The translations under genes were made by a program, and so were the position numbers. The notes under the pieces were generated by a model. That model did not search any database and had not been told where the DNA came from. It saw only the letters and a list, made by a program, of their open reading frames with translations. Positions 1 through 7,676 of a stretch of DNA of 64,000 nucleotides are shown one piece after another (position 1 is the first letter of the stretch; the number at the start of each line of letters is the position of its first letter). Source of the stretch: Polaribacter sp. Hel1_33_78 (GTDB taxonomy: Bacteria; Bacteroidota; Bacteroidia; Flavobacteriales; Flavobacteriaceae); NCBI RefSeq assembly GCF_900106075.1, contig NZ_LT629794.1, forward strand, positions 310,001 to 374,000, written 5' to 3'.

Positions 1-211
1 CTTTATCTTCAACCTCTCGAGGCAATGATTCTGCAACAGGACAATTCGGTGATGTTAACGTCATTAATATCTTTGCATTGTTTTCTTCTGAGACAAAAAC
101 ATCATAAATTAACCCCAGTTCGTAAATATCTACCGGAATCTCGGGGTCATAAATAGTTTTTACAACTTTTATTATTTTATCACCAACTTCCTCTAATTCT
201 TTATCTGTCAT
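1..211 (-). CDS. SUF-associated DUF59 (MIP18-family) Fe-S assembly protein, 3' end outside window
   Basis: The frame opens with ATG at 209-211 (minus strand) and runs off the left edge, so only about 70 residues are visible. They read as a DUF59/MIP18-type protein: an N-terminal helix, then the family signature YDPEIPVDIYELGLIYDV, then a strand ending TLTSPNCPVAES, which holds the conserved Cys of this family. Proteins of this kind accompany sufBCDSE in Bacteroidota and help Fe-S cluster maturation. The gene lies 12 bases downstream of sufE on the same strand, which supports co-transcription and that role. The family assignment is firm; the exact biochemical role is inferred. Confidence 0.85.
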   Translation of the reverse strand, partial: MTDKELEEVGDKIIKVVKTIYDPEIPVDIYELGLIYDVFVSEENNAKILMTLTSPNCPVAESLPREVEDK

Positions 212-223
212 TTTATTTAAATC

Positions 224-649
224 TTAATTATGCAATTTTGTTTGTTGCGCAATTGCATACATTTTTATTTGTTTTACCATAGAAACTAAGCCATTTGCTC
301 TTGTCGGAGAAAGGTGTTCTTTCAATCCAATTTGATCAATAAAATTAGTTTCAGCAGTTAGAATATCTGCAGGTTTTTGGCCTGAGTAAACACGTAATAA
401 CAAGGCTACAATTCCTTTTGTGAGTATTGCATCACTATCAGCGGTGTACTTTATAGTATCATTTTCTAGCTCAGAATACAACCACACTTTAGATTGACAG
501 CCATTAATTAAATTTTCATCTAATTTATATTGAGCCTCGATTATAGGTAAAGATTTACCAAGATCTATAATATATTCATAGCGTTCCATCCAATCATCAA
601 ACATAGAAAACTCATCAATAATTTCTTCTTGTATTTCTTTGATAGTCAT
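224..649 (-). CDS. sufE: SufE family cysteine desulfuration protein
   Basis: This 141-residue protein has the normal length and pattern of SufE, the sulfur acceptor that takes persulfide from the cysteine desulfurase SufS and passes it to the SufBCD scaffold in the cytoplasm. The acceptor cysteine is recognisable in NGCQSKVW (about residue 51). The motif near the N-terminus (DWMERYEYIIDLGK) and the C-terminal RANGLVSMVKQI helix also match the family. The ATG at 647-649 is the natural start. It is the first visible gene of a minus-strand pair with the DUF59 gene; the rest of the suf genes would lie beyond the window or elsewhere. Confidence 0.95.
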   Translation of the reverse strand: MTIKEIQEEIIDEFSMFDDWMERYEYIIDLGKSLPIIEAQYKLDENLINGCQSKVWLYSELENDTIKYTADSDAILTKGIVALLLRVYSGQKPADILTAETNFIDQIGLKEHLSPTRANGLVSMVKQIKMYAIAQQTKLHN

Positions 650-695
650 TTTTTAAACTTATTTTTGTGGAATCGAAGATACCTTTTGTCAAAGG

Positions 696-703
696 CAAAA
701 ATA
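696..703 (-). promoter_or_regulatory. Possible -7 element upstream of sufE
   Basis: On the minus strand this octamer reads TATTTTTG, matching the Bacteroidota -7 consensus TAnnTTTG about 47 bases before the sufE start. No clear TTG-type -33 element is seen at the usual spacing. A perfect small inverted repeat (AAGCATT-AAA-AATGCTT, 712-728) lies just upstream. The match is short and could occur by chance in AT-rich DNA. Confidence 0.35.
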
Positions 704-753
704 CGATAAAAAAGCATTAAAAATGCTTGATACATAGAAAGTAAATAGATTAT

Positions 754-761
754 TAATTTTG
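754..761 (+). promoter_or_regulatory. Possible -7 element for the pfkB-type gene
   Basis: TAATTTTG fits TAnnTTTG, and a TTG sits at 727-729, 24 bases upstream, somewhat further than the usual 19-21. It would place transcription start roughly 60 bases before the kinase ATG at 830. Confidence 0.35.
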
Positions 762-829
762 TTAGTTAGTATTAATACATATTAATTAACGTATTAAATT
801 CCTTCCCTTTGGGAAGTTGAGATAAGCAC

Positions 830-1756
830 ATGAGTAAATTATTAGCAGTAGGTACTGTAGCATTTGATGCAATTGAAACTCCTTTTGGTAAAACCGATAA
901 AATTCTTGGAGGTTCTGGAACTTTTGTGGGTTTAGCAGCAAGTCAATTTGGTGTAGAAACAGGAGTTGTTTCCGTTGTTGGTGGAGATTTTCCAGCATCA
1001 TATTTAAATATGATGAATAACAAACGAATCAATACAGACGGTATTGAAATCATCAAAGAAGGTAAAACATTTTTTTGGAGTGGTAAATATCATAACGATA
1101 TGAACTCTAGAGATACATTAATTACGGAATTAAATGTTTTAGAAAATTTTGAGCCTGTTGTGCCAGAGAATTTTAAAGATGCAGGTATTTTAATGTTGGG
1201 TAATTTACACCCCCTAGTGCAAGCAGGAGTTTTAGATCAAATGACCGAGCAACCAAAATTGATTGTTTTAGATACAATGAATTTTTGGATGGATATTGCC
1301 CTCGCGGATTTGCATACTGTTTTAAAAAGAGTAGATGTAATTACCATTAATGATGAAGAAGCTCGTCAGCTCTCTGGAGAATATTCTCTGGTAAATGCTG
1401 CGAAGAAAATTCATGAAATGGGCCCAAAATATGTGGTTATTAAAAAAGGAGAACACGGTGCTTTGTTATTTAATGAAGGCAGTATGTTTTATGCGCCAGC
1501 ATTGCCTTTAGCAGAGGTTTTTGACCCTACAGGGGCAGGAGATACCTTTGCAGGTGGCTTTTGTGGATATTTAGCAAAAACAGAAGATATTTCTTTTGAG
1601 AATATGAAGAACGCTATTGTTTACGGTTCTAATTTAGCCTCATTCTGTGTTGAGAAATTTGGTACAGAACGTATGCAAGAGTTGACAAGTGATGAAGTAA
1701 AAGAGCGCTTGCAAGCCTTTAAAGAGTTAACACAATTTGATATAGAATTATCATAA
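830..1756 (+). CDS. PfkB/ribokinase-family sugar or nucleoside kinase
   Basis: This 308-residue cytoplasmic kinase belongs to the PfkB (ribokinase-like) family. The N-terminal glycine-rich region contains GGSGTFVGLAASQFG, where the substrate binds. The C-terminal signature DPTGAGDTFAGGF starts at residue 232; D238 is the expected catalytic base and the preceding GAG forms the anion hole. Length and domain order are normal, and the ATG at 830 leaves a complete first strand. Substrate specificity cannot be read from sequence: ribose, adenosine and other nucleosides or sugars are all possible. The next gene on the same strand binds PRPP, which makes a ribose or nucleoside substrate attractive, but an intrinsic terminator separates the two. 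Confidence 0.85.
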   Translation: MSKLLAVGTVAFDAIETPFGKTDKILGGSGTFVGLAASQFGVETGVVSVVGGDFPASYLNMMNNKRINTDGIEIIKEGKTFFWSGKYHNDMNSRDTLITELNVLENFEPVVPENFKDAGILMLGNLHPLVQAGVLDQMTEQPKLIVLDTMNFWMDIALADLHTVLKRVDVITINDEEARQLSGEYSLVNAAKKIHEMGPKYVVIKKGEHGALLFNEGSMFYAPALPLAEVFDPTGAGDTFAGGFCGYLAKTEDISFENMKNAIVYGSNLASFCVEKFGTERMQELTSDEVKERLQAFKELTQFDIELS

Positions 1757-1761
1757 ATAAG

Positions 1762-1790
1762 AATCCGCGTTTAAAAACGCGGATTTTTTT
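1762..1790 (+). terminator. Intrinsic terminator after the PfkB kinase
   Basis: A perfect 11-bp stem (AATCCGCGTTT / AAACGCGGATT) with a 2-base AA centre is followed by a run of T. It begins 5 bases after the stop codon. Confidence 0.9.
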
Positions 1791-1821
1791 ATACATAAAA
1801 TACAACTAAATAACCGAATAA

Positions 1822-3720
1822 ATGAGTGATGCTATTAAACATGAATGTGGAATTGCGCTGGTTAGATTAAAAAAACCATTACAATTCTATAAAGATAAAT
1901 ACGGTTCCGCTTTTTACGGAATTAATAAAATGTATTTATTGATGGAGAAACAGCACAATCGTGGACAAGATGGAGCTGGTTTTGCAAGTGTAAAATTTAA
2001 TGTGGAACCAGGTACAAGATACATTAGTAGAGTTCGTTCAAACAAGCCAACACCAATACAAGATATTTTTGCTCAAATTAACGGTCGTTTAAACGGTGTT
2101 TTAGAGGAAAATCCTGACAAAAAGGATGATGTAAGATGGCAAGAAGAGAATATGCCATATGTTGGAAACTTATTTTTAGGACATGTACGTTATGGTACTT
2201 TTGGTAAAAATTCGATAGAAAGTGTGCATCCTTTTTTACGTCAAAGTAATTGGAAACATCAAAATTTAATTGTTGCTGGAAACTTTAATATGACGAATTC
2301 TAAACAAATGTTAGAAGAGTTAGTATCTTTAGGTCAGCACCCAAAAGAGTTTACTGACACCGTTACAGTGATGGAAAAAATTGGACATTTTTTAGAAGAT
2401 GAAGTGTCTAAATTATATCAGCAAGCAAAGAAAAAAGGATTTAATAAGAGAAACGCATCACCTTATATAGAAGAGAATTTAAGTCTAAAAAAAGTACTAA
2501 AAAGATCTTCTAAAAATTGGGATGGTGGTTATGCGATGGCTGGTTTAGTTGGTCATGGAGATGCTTTTGTATTAAGAGATCCTAATGGAATTAGGCCTAC
2601 TTTTTTTTATGAAGATGAAGAGGTTGTAGTGGTTGCTTCAGAAAGACCAGTTATACAAACGGTGTTTAATGTTAAGATTGAAGAGGTCCAAGAATTGGAA
2701 AGAGGTCATGCATTAATTATAAAAAGAAGTGGTAAAGTTTCTGTCAAAAAAGTCTTAGAGCCCAGAGAAAATAAAGCTTGTTCTTTTGAGCGTATTTATT
2801 TTTCACGAGGAAGTGATGCAGGAATTTATGAAGAACGCAAAAATTTAGGAAAATATGTGTTCCCAAAGATTTTAAAATCAATAAATTCTGATATTTCAAA
2901 TACGGTTTTTTCTTATATACCGAATACAGCAGAAACTTCTTTTTACGGAATGACCGAAGCTGCTGAAGATTTATTGAATCAACAAAAAACTGCAAAAATA
3001 TTAGCAGGGGGAAAAAATTTATCTGCAGATAAAGTAACTGAAATTTTATCTGAAAGAGCACGTTTTGAAAAAATTGCGATTAAAGACGCAAAATTAAGAA
3101 CTTTTATTGCTGATGATAATTCTAGAGATGATTTGGTAGAACACGTTTATGATATTACTTATGGTGTTGTAAAACCTACTGATAATCTTGTTATTATTGA
3201 CGATAGTATTGTTCGTGGAACAACTTTGAAGAAAAGTATTATTAAAATTTTAGACAGATTAAGTCCTAAAAAAATAGTGGTTGTTTCTTCTGCGCCACAA
3301 ATTCGCTATCCAGATTGTTATGGAATTGATATGGCAAGAATTGAGGCCTTTATTGCTTTTAAAGCTGCTCTGGAGTTATTGAAAGATCATAATAAATATG
3401 ATATTGTAGACGCTGTTTATGAAAAATGTAAAGCACAACTGTCTAAAAGTGATGAAGAAATTGTAAATCATGTAAAGGACATATATAGCCCATTTACCCC
3501 TGAAGAAATATCAGCCAAAATTGCCGAAATGTTAAAAACCGAAGATATTAAAGCAGATGTTGAGGTTATTTATCAATCTATTGAAGGTTTGCATAAAGCA
3601 TGTCCTGATAATTTAGGAGACTGGTATTTTACGGGAGATTATCCAACACCTGGAGGTAATAGAGTTGTAAACCAGGCGTTCATAAACTTTTACGAAGGCA
3701 GTGATAAAAGATCTTACTAG
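1822..3720 (+). CDS. PurF-like class II glutamine amidotransferase / phosphoribosyltransferase (divergent, 632 aa)
   Basis: An N-terminal Ntn glutaminase domain is joined to a phosphoribosyltransferase domain, as in amidophosphoribosyltransferase (first step of purine synthesis from PRPP and glutamine). Cys9 in HECGIA would be the mature N-terminal nucleophile after removal of an 8-residue propeptide. The glutamine-binding Arg is R123 in GHVRYGT, and the PRPP loop VIIDDSIVRGTT lies near residues 458-469. Two features are unusual: the protein is over 100 residues longer than typical PurF, and the usual HNG oxyanion motif reads AGN (A152-G153-N154). Bacteroidota commonly carry such a long form; a second, canonical purF elsewhere would make this a paralog with another job. 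The fold is certain; the exact reaction is not. Confidence 0.75.
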   Translation: MSDAIKHECGIALVRLKKPLQFYKDKYGSAFYGINKMYLLMEKQHNRGQDGAGFASVKFNVEPGTRYISRVRSNKPTPIQDIFAQINGRLNGVLEENPDKKDDVRWQEENMPYVGNLFLGHVRYGTFGKNSIESVHPFLRQSNWKHQNLIVAGNFNMTNSKQMLEELVSLGQHPKEFTDTVTVMEKIGHFLEDEVSKLYQQAKKKGFNKRNASPYIEENLSLKKVLKRSSKNWDGGYAMAGLVGHGDAFVLRDPNGIRPTFFYEDEEVVVVASERPVIQTVFNVKIEEVQELERGHALIIKRSGKVSVKKVLEPRENKACSFERIYFSRGSDAGIYEERKNLGKYVFPKILKSINSDISNTVFSYIPNTAETSFYGMTEAAEDLLNQQKTAKILAGGKNLSADKVTEILSERARFEKIAIKDAKLRTFIADDNSRDDLVEHVYDITYGVVKPTDNLVIIDDSIVRGTTLKKSIIKILDRLSPKKIVVVSSAPQIRYPDCYGIDMARIEAFIAFKAALELLKDHNKYDIVDAVYEKCKAQLSKSDEEIVNHVKDIYSPFTPEEISAKIAEMLKTEDIKADVEVIYQSIEGLHKACPDNLGDWYFTGDYPTPGGNRVVNQAFINFYEGSDKRSY

Positions 3721-3736
3721 CTTTTAAATAGTTAAT

Positions 3737-3768
3737 AAAAAAGCATCCAATATATTGGATGCTTTTTT
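3737..3768 (+). terminator. Intrinsic terminator after the PurF-like gene (probably bidirectional)
   Basis: The stem AAGCATCCAA / TTGGATGCTT (10 bp, extended by 4 A-T pairs) has a TATA loop and is followed by T residues. It lies between convergent genes, and the flanking A and T runs would let it serve both strands. Confidence 0.9.
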
Positions 3769-3837
3769 ATTTATATTAGAATTTTAATAGAATCACTGTT
3801 TTACATTCGAGTGAGATATTAAAACTAATTATGCCAC

Positions 3838-4446
3838 TTATTTTGCTTCCGCGTAACGTTTTTCAACTTCATTCCAGTTAATTACTTTAAAGAAAGCATC
3901 AATATAATCTGGTCTTCTATTTTGATAGTTTAAATAGTAAGCGTGCTCCCAAACATCTAATCCTAAAATAGGGGTTCCGCCACAAGTTACACCTGGCATT
4001 AATGGGTTGTCTTGATTTGGTGTAGAACAAACTTCTACTTTTCCTCCTGGAAGTACACATAACCAAGCCCAACCTGAACCAAATTGTGTTGCTGCGGCTT
4101 TAGAGAAAGCTTCCATAAAAGCATCTTTAGTGCCAAATGCATCCTCAATAGCCCCTTTTAATTCTCCTGATAAGTATCCTTTCCCTTCAGGATTCATAAC
4201 TGACCAGAATAAAGAGTGATTGTAAAATCCACCTCCATTATTTCTAACAGCACCATTGCTCATGTCTAAATTCGCAAGAATATCTTCAATAGATTTTCCT
4301 TCTAAATCAGTTCCTGCAACTGCTCCATTTAATTTTGTTGTATATCCATTATGATGTTTTGTATGGTGTATTTCCATAGTTCTAGCATCAATATGTGGTT
4401 CTAATGCATCATAAGCATACCCTAAATCTGGTAATTGAAAAGCCAT
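3838..4446 (-). CDS. sod: Superoxide dismutase, Fe/Mn family
   Basis: This 202-residue enzyme converts superoxide to oxygen and hydrogen peroxide. I start it at the ATG at 4444-4446 ([20 protein letters not shown]), because the family begins here. A longer frame starting at 4491 adds 15 lysine/isoleucine-rich residues and would place the likely promoter inside the gene. The metal ligands are visible: H27 (MEIHHTKHH), H77 (YNHSLFW), and D164 and H168 in LDVWEHAYY. The protein has no signal peptide, so it is cytoplasmic. Residues around the ligands do not let me decide between Fe, Mn or cambialistic use. It appears to be a single-gene unit with its own promoter. Confidence 0.95.
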   Translation of the reverse strand: MAFQLPDLGYAYDALEPHIDARTMEIHHTKHHNGYTTKLNGAVAGTDLEGKSIEDILANLDMSNGAVRNNGGGFYNHSLFWSVMNPEGKGYLSGELKGAIEDAFGTKDAFMEAFSKAAATQFGSGWAWLCVLPGGKVEVCSTPNQDNPLMPGVTCGGTPILGLDVWEHAYYLNYQNRRPDYIDAFFKVINWNEVEKRYAEAK

Positions 4447-4488
4447 AATTTTTTTATATTTAAAATTGATTAAATTAATTTTTATTGA

Positions 4489-4519
4489 CAAATTTAAACA
4501 TTAAAAAATAGTTTTACAA
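4489..4519 (-). promoter_or_regulatory. Promoter of superoxide dismutase (TTG-N20-TAAATTTG)
   Basis: On the minus strand, TTG (4519-4517) is followed after 20 bases by TAAATTTG (4496-4489). This is a good match to both Bacteroidota sigma-A elements at near-ideal spacing. It predicts a start near 4483 and a leader of about 35-40 bases, consistent with the ATG at 4446. Confidence 0.65.
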
Positions 4520-4696
4520 GAAGATCTAGTTTTGATAATTGATAGTGATATAAAGATGGCTTATTTTGATATATAAAAAGAGTAAACAAAGGCGTTAAAA
4601 AACCAATCTAAATCAGCCTTTTAAAGTTGATTATTATAGAAAGGTTCCAATATTTTTTTTGTATTTAATTGTTGATTTGTTTTATTTCACAACTAT

Positions 4697-5707
4697 TTAT
4701 TCTCCATGGGCGCGCATGAACTCTTCTACTTTTTCAACCATGTTCTTGCTTCCACAAACAAAAGGAACTCTTTGATGTAATTCTGTTGGGATAACATCCA
4801 TAGTTCTTATATAGCCATCAGAAGATTTTCCATTGGCTTGTTCTGCAATAAAAGCCATGGGATTGCATTCGTATAATAAACGGAGTTTCCCATTAGGGTT
4901 TCTAGATCCTTTCGGATACATATAAATTCCACCTTTAATCATATTTCTATGAAAATCAGAAACCAAAGAACCAATATACCTACTTGTGTAAGGTCTTTCT
5001 CCTTCTTCCTCCTGACAGTATTTAATATATTTTTTTATCCCTAATGGAAAGTCTAAATAATTCCCTTCATTTACAGAATAAATATTACCATCTTCTGGAA
5101 ACTGCATGTTTGGGTGGGATAAATAAAAAGAACCAATGGCTGGATTTAATGTAAAACCATTGACTCCATGACCAGTGGTGTAAACTAACATAGTAGAGGT
5201 GCCATAAACTACATACCCAGCAGCAACTTGCTCACTTCCTTTCTGTAAAAAATCTTTTAGCTGTACCGGTGTTCCTACAGGAGTTACTCTTCTGTATATA
5301 GAAAAAATAGTTCCTACAGAAACGTTTACATCAATATTTGAAGATCCATCTAAAGGATCAATTAAAACAACATATTTATTTTGATGTTTTTCATCTTGAC
5401 TGTTTATGCTTATAAAACTGTCTTCTTCTTCACTTGCAATTCCACAAACAATATTTCTTTTTGTTAGAGTTTGAATGAATTTTTCATTGGCGTATACATC
5501 CAACTTTTGTTGGTCTTCACCTTGAATATTTGTATCGCCAGCAGTACCAAGAATATCTACTAAACCAGCTTTATTAACTTCGTGATTTACTACTTTTGCA
5601 GCTAATCTTATAGAATTGATAAGTCTAGAAAGTTCTCCCGAACTAAATTGAAAAGAAGATTGATTTTTAATAATAAACTCTCCTAAAGTTTCTTTTTGTC
5701 TAGTCAT
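4697..5707 (-). CDS. fbp: Fructose-1,6-bisphosphatase, class I
   Basis: This gluconeogenic enzyme hydrolyses fructose 1,6-bisphosphate to fructose 6-phosphate in the cytoplasm. I start it at the ATG at 5705-5707 ([11 protein letters not shown]), giving 336 residues, the family norm; the 34 residues upstream in the same frame are lysine-rich and unlike the family. Metal and substrate sites are intact: ASEEED near residues 91-96 and DPLDGSSN at 117-124, followed further on by [12 protein letters not shown] and the KGGIYMYP segment. The gene is followed by about 250 bases without a gene before sod, so the two are probably separate transcripts. Chromosomal position next to an aspartokinase is common in flavobacteria. 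Confidence 0.96.
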   Translation of the reverse strand: MTRQKETLGEFIIKNQSSFQFSSGELSRLINSIRLAAKVVNHEVNKAGLVDILGTAGDTNIQGEDQQKLDVYANEKFIQTLTKRNIVCGIASEEEDSFISINSQDEKHQNKYVVLIDPLDGSSNIDVNVSVGTIFSIYRRVTPVGTPVQLKDFLQKGSEQVAAGYVVYGTSTMLVYTTGHGVNGFTLNPAIGSFYLSHPNMQFPEDGNIYSVNEGNYLDFPLGIKKYIKYCQEEEGERPYTSRYIGSLVSDFHRNMIKGGIYMYPKGSRNPNGKLRLLYECNPMAFIAEQANGKSSDGYIRTMDVIPTELHQRVPFVCGSKNMVEKVEEFMRAHGE

Positions 5708-5863
5708 TTTTTTTTGAGATAAATTGATTTTACAAAGATGCTGATTTTTTACTAAATCGATTTCGTAAAAATGGGTTTTCTTTTTTAAAAAAAAGTTAAT
5801 TTTTAACAAATCAAAAATAAATGTTCAAAAACATGAGATATTTTACCGTGATTTCAAAACGAC

Positions 5864-5871
5864 TATCTTTG
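5864..5871 (+). promoter_or_regulatory. Possible -7 element for the GNAT-lysC pair
   Basis: TATCTTTG matches TAnnTTTG and lies 16 bases before the ATG at 5888, which predicts a very short leader of about 10 bases. No TTG is seen at -33. Confidence 0.45.
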
Positions 5872-5887
5872 ACAAAATTTTTATAAG

Positions 5888-6367
5888 ATGAGTTTTATTA
5901 TAAGAGAAGGGCAAGAAAAAGATGTACAAGCTGTTTTAGATTTAATTATTGAGCTAGCAGTTTTTGAAAAAGAGCCAGATGCTGTAGAAATTACTGTTGA
6001 TGATTTACTAAGAGACGGTTTTTCTAAAGAACCAAAGTTTAAACTTTTTGTTGCTATAGAAAGTGGTTTAGTTATCGGTATTGCCTTATTTTATGAACGG
6101 TATTCAACTTGGAAAGGAAAAACAATTCATTTAGAAGATTTAATGGTTACTAAAAGCAAACGAAAGATAGGTGCTGGGAAAGCCTTATATACAGCAGTTT
6201 TAAAATATGCTCATCAACATCATTTTAATAGAGTTGCATGGGAAGTAATTGATTGGAATGTAAATGCAATTAATTTTTACAAAAGTACAGGGGCTGTCTA
6301 TTTAAAGGATTGGTCTGTGGTACAAATGAACAAAGAGGGTTTAGAGAAATTTATTCAAAACAATTAA
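5888..6367 (+). CDS. GNAT family N-acetyltransferase (diamine acetyltransferase-like)
   Basis: This 159-residue protein has a complete GNAT fold. It starts with the strand FIIREGQEKDVQAVLDLI, carries strand 4 as IHLEDLMVTKSKRK, and has the acetyl-CoA loop KIGAGKALYTAV (a Q/RxxGxG/A variant). It ends with EVIDWNVNAINFYKSTGAV, a segment typical of the spermidine/diamine acetyltransferase branch. It would transfer an acetyl group from acetyl-CoA to an amine in the cytoplasm; the substrate is inferred from resemblance only. The gene ends 1 base before the start of the aspartokinase gene, so the two are almost surely co-transcribed and probably translationally coupled. Confidence 0.85.
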   Translation: MSFIIREGQEKDVQAVLDLIIELAVFEKEPDAVEITVDDLLRDGFSKEPKFKLFVAIESGLVIGIALFYERYSTWKGKTIHLEDLMVTKSKRKIGAGKALYTAVLKYAHQHHFNRVAWEVIDWNVNAINFYKSTGAVYLKDWSVVQMNKEGLEKFIQNN

Positions 6368-6368
6368 A

Positions 6369-7622
6369 ATGAAGATTTTTAAGTTTGGAGGTGCTTCGAT
6401 AAAAGATGCAGAAAGTGTAAAAAATGTTGCCAACATTATTAGAACCGAAGTAGCTAAAGATACTTTAGTTGTTATTTCTGCCATGGGAAAAATGACAAAT
6501 GCGTTTGAAGATGTTGTAGAAGCTTATTATAATAAAACAGAAAATTTACCCAAGAAGCTTAATTTTATAGAGGATTTTCATAAAAATATTATGAATTCTC
6601 TTTTTGATAAAGAGGATACAGTTTATAAAGATATAGCTATTCTTTTTGGCGAACTTGGCTGGTTTTTAGCAAGAAACACTTCACAAAGATCTAATTATGT
6701 GTATGATCAAATTATTTGTTTTGGTGAGTTGTTATCTACTAGAATTGTAAGTGCATATTTATCTAAAATAGGAATAGATAATTGTTGGTTTGATGTGCGG
6801 AATTATATAAAAACAGACAGTAATTATCGCGATGCTAAAGTAGATTGGCAACTTACAGAGGAGATTATTTCTAAAAAAGTTGATACTTCTAAACTAAATA
6901 TTACCCAAGGTTTTATTGCGGCGAATGATACTGAAAATTCGACTACTTTAGGTAGAGAGGGTTCGGATTATACAGCAGCTATTTTTGCCTATTGTTTGCA
7001 TGCAGAAAGTGTTACCATTTGGAAAGATGTTGATGGTGTTTTAAATGCAGACCCAAGAGTTTTTGCAGAGACTACTTTGTTAAAACAAATTTCTTATGAA
7101 GAAGCTATTGAAATGGCTTTTTATGGGGCTTCTGTAATTCACCCTAAAACATTGCAACCTTTGGAGAGGAAAGAAATTCCTTTATTGGTTCGCTCTTTTT
7201 TAAATCCAAAACAAACTGGTACTAAAGTTTCTAAAGGAAGCAGTTTAAGGCCTTACATTCCTTGTTTCATTGTTAAGAAAGATCAGATTTTACTATCAAT
7301 TTCGGCATTAGACTTTTCTTTTATGGTAGAAAATAATATCAGTTATATTTTTCAAAAATTACATGATTATCAATTAAAAGTAAATTTAATTCAAAATTCA
7401 GCAATTAGTTTTTCTGTTTGTATAGATAATAAATTTAACAAATTTGATGTCTTTTATAACGAGTTAAAAAAACAGTTTAAAATGGATGTTCAAAAGGAAG
7501 TTGATTTGTATACCGTTCGCCATTTTGATGACAAGGCTATAGCAGTTATAGAAGCAAAAGGGAAGTCATTACTTACGCAAATAAACAAAGAAACTTTTCA
7601 AATAGTTTTAGAACCGAATTAA
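6369..7622 (+). CDS. lysC: Aspartate kinase, monofunctional
   Basis: This 417-residue enzyme phosphorylates aspartate, the first step toward lysine, threonine and methionine. The family start KFGGASIKDAESV and the nucleotide-binding GREGSDYTAA and WKDVDGVLNADPR motifs are present in order, followed by about 120 residues that should form the regulatory ACT region. The ACT region looks weakly conserved, so which amino acid (if any) inhibits it cannot be told. A second aspartokinase, fused to homoserine dehydrogenase, is encoded at 23791-26229; the monofunctional form would then mainly serve lysine/diaminopimelate, but that division is inferred. Confidence 0.92.
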   Translation: MKIFKFGGASIKDAESVKNVANIIRTEVAKDTLVVISAMGKMTNAFEDVVEAYYNKTENLPKKLNFIEDFHKNIMNSLFDKEDTVYKDIAILFGELGWFLARNTSQRSNYVYDQIICFGELLSTRIVSAYLSKIGIDNCWFDVRNYIKTDSNYRDAKVDWQLTEEIISKKVDTSKLNITQGFIAANDTENSTTLGREGSDYTAAIFAYCLHAESVTIWKDVDGVLNADPRVFAETTLLKQISYEEAIEMAFYGASVIHPKTLQPLERKEIPLLVRSFLNPKQTGTKVSKGSSLRPYIPCFIVKKDQILLSISALDFSFMVENNISYIFQKLHDYQLKVNLIQNSAISFSVCIDNKFNKFDVFYNELKKQFKMDVQKEVDLYTVRHFDDKAIAVIEAKGKSLLTQINKETFQIVLEPN

Positions 7623-7646
7623 AAAAGATTGCTTTATTTTTTTCAC

Positions 7647-7654
7647 TATTTTTG
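7647..7654 (+). promoter_or_regulatory. Possible -7 element for the olsF-like gene
   Basis: TATTTTTG matches TAnnTTTG 22 bases before the ATG at 7677. A TTG at 7629-7631 is only 15 bases away, shorter than usual. A copy of CTGACAGGT follows directly. Confidence 0.35.
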
Positions 7655-7676
7655 CTGACAGGTCTAATTTTCACAC

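Noticed and set aside
2744..3061. Minus-strand open frame inside the PurF-like gene
   Set aside because: It lies wholly inside a well-supported gene and its translation is low-complexity Leu/Phe/Lys without family resemblance; a shadow frame.
4588..4621. Possible hairpin AAAGGC / GCCTTT downstream of fbp
   Set aside because: Only 6 bp with a 22-base loop and no T run on the relevant strand; too weak to call a terminator.
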